Assembly (NCBI RefSeq): GCF_009900745.1
Contig: NZ_WXVU01000023.1
Span: 19,018-83,017, forward strand
Direction: 5' to 3'
Source: Chryseobacterium sp. c4a
Lineage (GTDB): Bacteria; Bacteroidota; Bacteroidia; Flavobacteriales; Weeksellaceae
DNA: 64,000 bases
The notes under the pieces are model-generated. The model was not told the DNA's origin. It made no database searches and saw only the letters and a program-made list of their open reading frames with translations. The translations under genes were made by a program, and so were the position numbers. Positions 62,008 through 64,000 of this stretch are shown one piece after another (positions within the stretch are counted from its first letter, which is position 1; every line of letters starts with the position of its first letter).

Positions 62008-62041
62008 ATAGCGCCACTTAGCAATAAGTGGCGCTATTTTT
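62008..62041 (+). terminator. Cassette 3 terminator
   Basis: The same stem, here extended to 12 bp (ATAGCGCCACTT / AAGTGGCGCTAT) with the AGCAAT loop and a T-run, after the third RCC1 gene. Confidence 0.85.
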
Positions 62042-62090
62042 ATAGAGGACATTATTCATATAAATTGTATATTTAATTTAAAAAAATAAC

Positions 62091-62501
62091 ATGAAGAAAA
62101 CACTATTCATTGGCTTTTTGGTATTCAGCCTTTATGCTGTAAAGGCACAAACTATAGAATCTGGAAATCACAGCACAACAGGTTATATCAAATCAGATGG
62201 AACCATTGAAAACAGCAGTCGTTCCACCGTGGGATATATCAAGTCTGATGGAACGATTGAGAATAAAAACCATTCAACAATCGGTTACATCAAAAGCGAT
62301 GGAACAATAGAAAACAAAAGTCATTCTACAGTAGGATATGTTAAAAAAGATGGGATCGTAGAAAATAGCAGCCATTCAACCATTGGGTATATCAAAGATA
62401 ATGGAACGGTAGAAAACAGCAGTCACAGCACTATTGGATACGCTAGCGGTATCAAGAAAGAATGGGCCGCAGTAGTCTATTTCTTTTTTAAACTAGATTA
62501 G
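62091..62501 (+). CDS. Secreted protein made of 17-residue tandem repeats
   Basis: 136 residues with a signal peptide (MKKTLFIGFLVFSLYAVKAQ) and five full plus one partial copies of a 17-residue unit, consensus HSTIGYIKSDGTIENSS, from residue 27 to about 120, followed by a short hydrophobic end (AAVVYFFFKLD). The regular Gly-Tyr-Ile-Lys ... Gly-Thr pattern suggests a stack of beta hairpins. No named family is known to me; similar YIKSDGT repeat proteins occur in other Bacteroidota. It follows the cassette 3 terminator and may be separately expressed. Confidence 0.75.
   Translation: MKKTLFIGFLVFSLYAVKAQTIESGNHSTTGYIKSDGTIENSSRSTVGYIKSDGTIENKNHSTIGYIKSDGTIENKSHSTVGYVKKDGIVENSSHSTIGYIKDNGTVENSSHSTIGYASGIKKEWAAVVYFFFKLD
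62169..62423 (+). repeat. 51-bp coding tandem repeat, five copies
   Basis: Five in-frame 51-bp units encode the 17-residue repeats; they differ mostly by synonymous and conservative changes, so the array is old enough to have drifted but is kept in frame. Confidence 0.85.
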
Positions 62502-62579
62502 TAAGCCTGCAAAGGAGAATGGTTTAATGGAGGAAATACTTTTAATTCAACAACGACTGATCTATAAAAATATAATCAA

Positions 62580-63227
62580 ATGATTTATAACAATGATATC
62601 GAACTCTATGAACTCCTTTATTACTATAATGAAGAAGGAGAAGAGGGATATGATTTACATGAAGTACAGCTCCTTGAAAAAATAGATGTTGCAAGGGTTG
62701 AAAAATTAAAGCTGCTGCTTCACCACAAAGATCAATATATTGCTTATCAGACGATGCTGATTTTATTGGCCTGGGCAATACCCGAAGGATTTGAACTCCT
62801 TGATCGGTTGATTACTGAAAAATGGGCGGAAAAAGAAAGTTTTGAATCCCATAGGCTCTATCATGAAGATAATGTTTATGATGTCATTACCCATGCCTTA
62901 TCTATCTCAACACTCAACGGGAAAAATGAACATGAATTATATCCTTATATCAAGCATTTTTTAGGCCTATATGGTAAACATTTTTTTGAATCTAACCTAA
63001 AGAATTTCCTATTGAAGAAAGATTGTAAACCGCTGGTAAAGGAGATAGAAAGGGCAATGCAGGATGCTTTAGACAATAGAAGGTATTATCAGGCCAGTCA
63101 GTTATTTCCGGTGCTTGTTCAGTATGAAAAACAAACATTTCGTAAATATATTGATATTTTTGATTCTTTAATAAACCAGGATCAAAGGATCGTCTATAAT
63201 ATAGAAGATGCAAGGAAACTACTCTAA
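62580..63227 (+). CDS. Hypothetical helical protein
   Basis: 215 residues, no signal peptide or membrane segment, acidic N-terminus (YYYNEEGEEGYDLHEVQLLEK) and HEAT-like amphipathic helices throughout (VEKLKLLLHHKDQYIAYQTM, LLILLAWAIPEGFELLDRLI in part). I do not recognise a family. Its size, acidity and helical build resemble polymorphic-toxin immunity proteins, but this is only a guess; no toxin is adjacent. It overlaps the convergent GNAT gene by 4 bp. Confidence 0.6.
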   Translation: MIYNNDIELYELLYYYNEEGEEGYDLHEVQLLEKIDVARVEKLKLLLHHKDQYIAYQTMLILLAWAIPEGFELLDRLITEKWAEKESFESHRLYHEDNVYDVITHALSISTLNGKNEHELYPYIKHFLGLYGKHFFESNLKNFLLKKDCKPLVKEIERAMQDALDNRRYYQASQLFPVLVQYEKQTFRKYIDIFDSLINQDQRIVYNIEDARKLL

Positions 63228-63712
63228 GCATCAAGTCTGAAAATAAATTCTTCAATCTCTTTTTGTCTTGCATTGGCAAAACCTTTATCAGTACCGATTT
63301 TGACAAATCCACAGTGTTCCAGAACTTTTTGTGAGCCAAGATTATCAAAAGCGACCCGTCCAAAAATAGGCCTGGCTGGTTCAATGGTAAGAAAATTTTT
63401 CAGTGCTGTTGTAGCAACACCTTTTCCCCAAAAATTTTTATCAATCCAATAGGTGATTTCTGCATCGCCCTCCATAACAAACTTGGCAATACTTCCTGCA
63501 ATTACAGAATCAACGATAATCGTCTGATTGTTGACCGTTGGATTATCCAGTAATTTAGTGTATTTAGCCAGATAGGCTTCTTTGTCGGTAGAATCTTGTG
63601 ATGTAAATGCAGCAAGGTGCCTGCCTTCATCATCAAGCTGAAATTGAAAAAGAATCTCTAAATCAGCAATGGTTGTAGGTCTTAGTTCTATTGTATGTTT
63701 ATGATCTTCCAT
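63224..63712 (-). CDS. GNAT-family N-acetyltransferase
   Basis: 162 residues of the RimJ/RimL-like GNAT group. ELRPTTIADLEILFQFQLD opens the fold and the acetyl-CoA pyrophosphate-binding loop is visible in YWIDKNFWGKGVATTALKNF; the late motif VAFDNLGSQKVLEHCGFVKIG is also typical. Substrate unknown. A -7 box lies 26 bp upstream (63738-63745) and the IS3-type element begins only about 6 bp further, so the -33 region of this gene may come from the element. Confidence 0.9.
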   Translation of the reverse strand: MEDHKHTIELRPTTIADLEILFQFQLDDEGRHLAAFTSQDSTDKEAYLAKYTKLLDNPTVNNQTIIVDSVIAGSIAKFVMEGDAEITYWIDKNFWGKGVATTALKNFLTIEPARPIFGRVAFDNLGSQKVLEHCGFVKIGTDKGFANARQKEIEEFIFRLDA

Positions 63713-63737
63713 TTTGAATGATTGGTTATTTGATCTT

Positions 63738-63745
63738 CAAATATA
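63738..63745 (-). promoter_or_regulatory. -7 box TATATTTG of the acetyltransferase gene
   Basis: Exact TAnnTTTG on the minus strand, close to the proposed left end of the IS element at 63751. Confidence 0.5.
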
Positions 63746-63750
63746 AAACT

Positions 63751-64000
63751 TGTGGTAAACTTCCCTGTTTTTCAGACAAATTAAAATTATTAAATTTAGT
63801 TTGTTAAACATTATGAAAAAGAGCAAATTTTCAGAACATCAGATTATCAATATTCTGAAAGAATATGAATCTGGGAAAGCGACAAAAGATATTTGTCGTG
63901 AGCATGGAATTTCAGCAGCTACTTTCTACCAGTGGAAGCAGAAATACGGAGGAATGGATGCACAACATCTTAAGGAACTTAAAGCGTTACAGGAAGAGAA
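63751..64000 (+). mobile_element. IS3-family insertion sequence, left part
   Basis: An IS3-type OrfA begins at 63813 and runs off the window. The likely left end is TGTGGTAAACTTCCCTG at 63751, about 60 bp before OrfA, starting with the TG usual for this family; the right end and the matching inverted repeat are outside the window, so the boundary is tentative. Confidence 0.6.
63813..64000 (+). CDS. IS3-family transposase OrfA, partial
   Basis: 62 codons are visible, open at the window edge. MKKSKFSEHQIINILKEYES and CREHGISAATFYQWKQKYGG are the HTH (HTH_Tnp_1) signature of IS3-family OrfA, the DNA-binding half of the OrfAB transposase made by frameshifting. The catalytic OrfB should follow outside the window. 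The sequence is intact as far as seen. Confidence 0.9.
   Translation, partial: MKKSKFSEHQIINILKEYESGKATKDICREHGISAATFYQWKQKYGGMDAQHLKELKALQEE

Larger units (their letters stand above)
45667..62041 (+). repeat. Triplicated two-gene cassette (beta-helix protein plus RCC1/Fn3/T9SS protein)
   Basis: Three tandem copies, about 5.1, 4.9 and 6.2 kb long, from promoter to terminator (45667-50786, 50866-55763, 55843-62041). Each holds in order a TAnnTTTG promoter, a 5' hairpin, a small leader ORF, a beta-helix gene, a 19-20 bp gap, an RCC1-repeat gene, and a two-hairpin terminator region with the same AGCGCCACTT/AAGTGGCGCT stem. Copies 2 and 3 are closest to each other at the 5' halves of both genes, copies 1 and 2 at the sorting-domain 3' end. 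Confidence 0.95.

Overview
The window is a chromosomal segment of a low-GC member of the Bacteroidota, most likely a Chryseobacterium-like flavobacterium (Weeksellaceae). The signs are a SusC/SusD pair, T9SS type A C-terminal sorting domains (KVYPNPVQD motif), signal peptides ending in AQ or SQ, promoters with the Bacteroidota -7 box TAnnTTTG, PchR-like AraC and HxlR regulators, and compact A/T-rich spacers. No rRNA, tRNA or CRISPR array was seen.

Layout. 1-5 kb: a partial sensor-kinase membrane domain, an acyltransferase, a serine hydrolase, and an aldo/keto reductase with a Crp-type regulator, where two identical 16-bp palindromes look like the regulator's operators. 5-9.5 kb: a TPR regulator, then a poor region with two small HTH genes lying between the apparent head and tail remnants of secreted-protein genes. 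9.6-14.5 kb: a SusD/SusC uptake pair with a long leader that carries a Met/Cys-rich mini-ORF and an upstream palindrome. 14.7-18.8 kb: a structured, probably interspersed element, a secreted adenosine deaminase-like enzyme, an epimerase and an AraC regulator. 19-29.7 kb (minus strand): one long operon, prpB-prpC-prpD-mmsA-acyl-CoA dehydrogenase-HIBYL-CoA hydrolase-mmsB-enoyl-CoA hydratase-queH, preceded by a clear cobalamin riboswitch. It encodes valine breakdown to propionyl-CoA and the B12-independent methylcitrate cycle, so the switch probably shuts this route off when B12 is available for methylmalonyl-CoA mutase. 30-45 kb: many small regulator-plus-target units (PchR-like AraC with a Fur-like box, two HxlR, LysR, AraC), redox enzymes, an orphan PoNi-type immunity protein, a WGR/DUF4240 protein, a metallo-beta-lactamase-fold enzyme and a small PD-(D/E)XK nuclease candidate.

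45.6-62 kb holds the most unusual locus: three tandem copies of a two-gene cassette. Each copy has a promoter, a 5' hairpin at the predicted mRNA start, a small conserved upstream ORF in a leader of about 400 nt, a secreted beta-helix protein of about 392 residues, a giant RCC1-repeat protein with a T9SS sorting domain, and a shared terminator. The RCC1 units always occur in groups of seven, i.e. complete seven-bladed propellers separated by Fn3 domains: 2, 2 and 3 propellers in the three copies. Mosaic sequence shows exchange between copies. The cassettes are followed by a 17-residue-repeat secreted protein, an unknown helical protein, a GNAT acetyltransferase and the start of an IS3-family element at the right edge.
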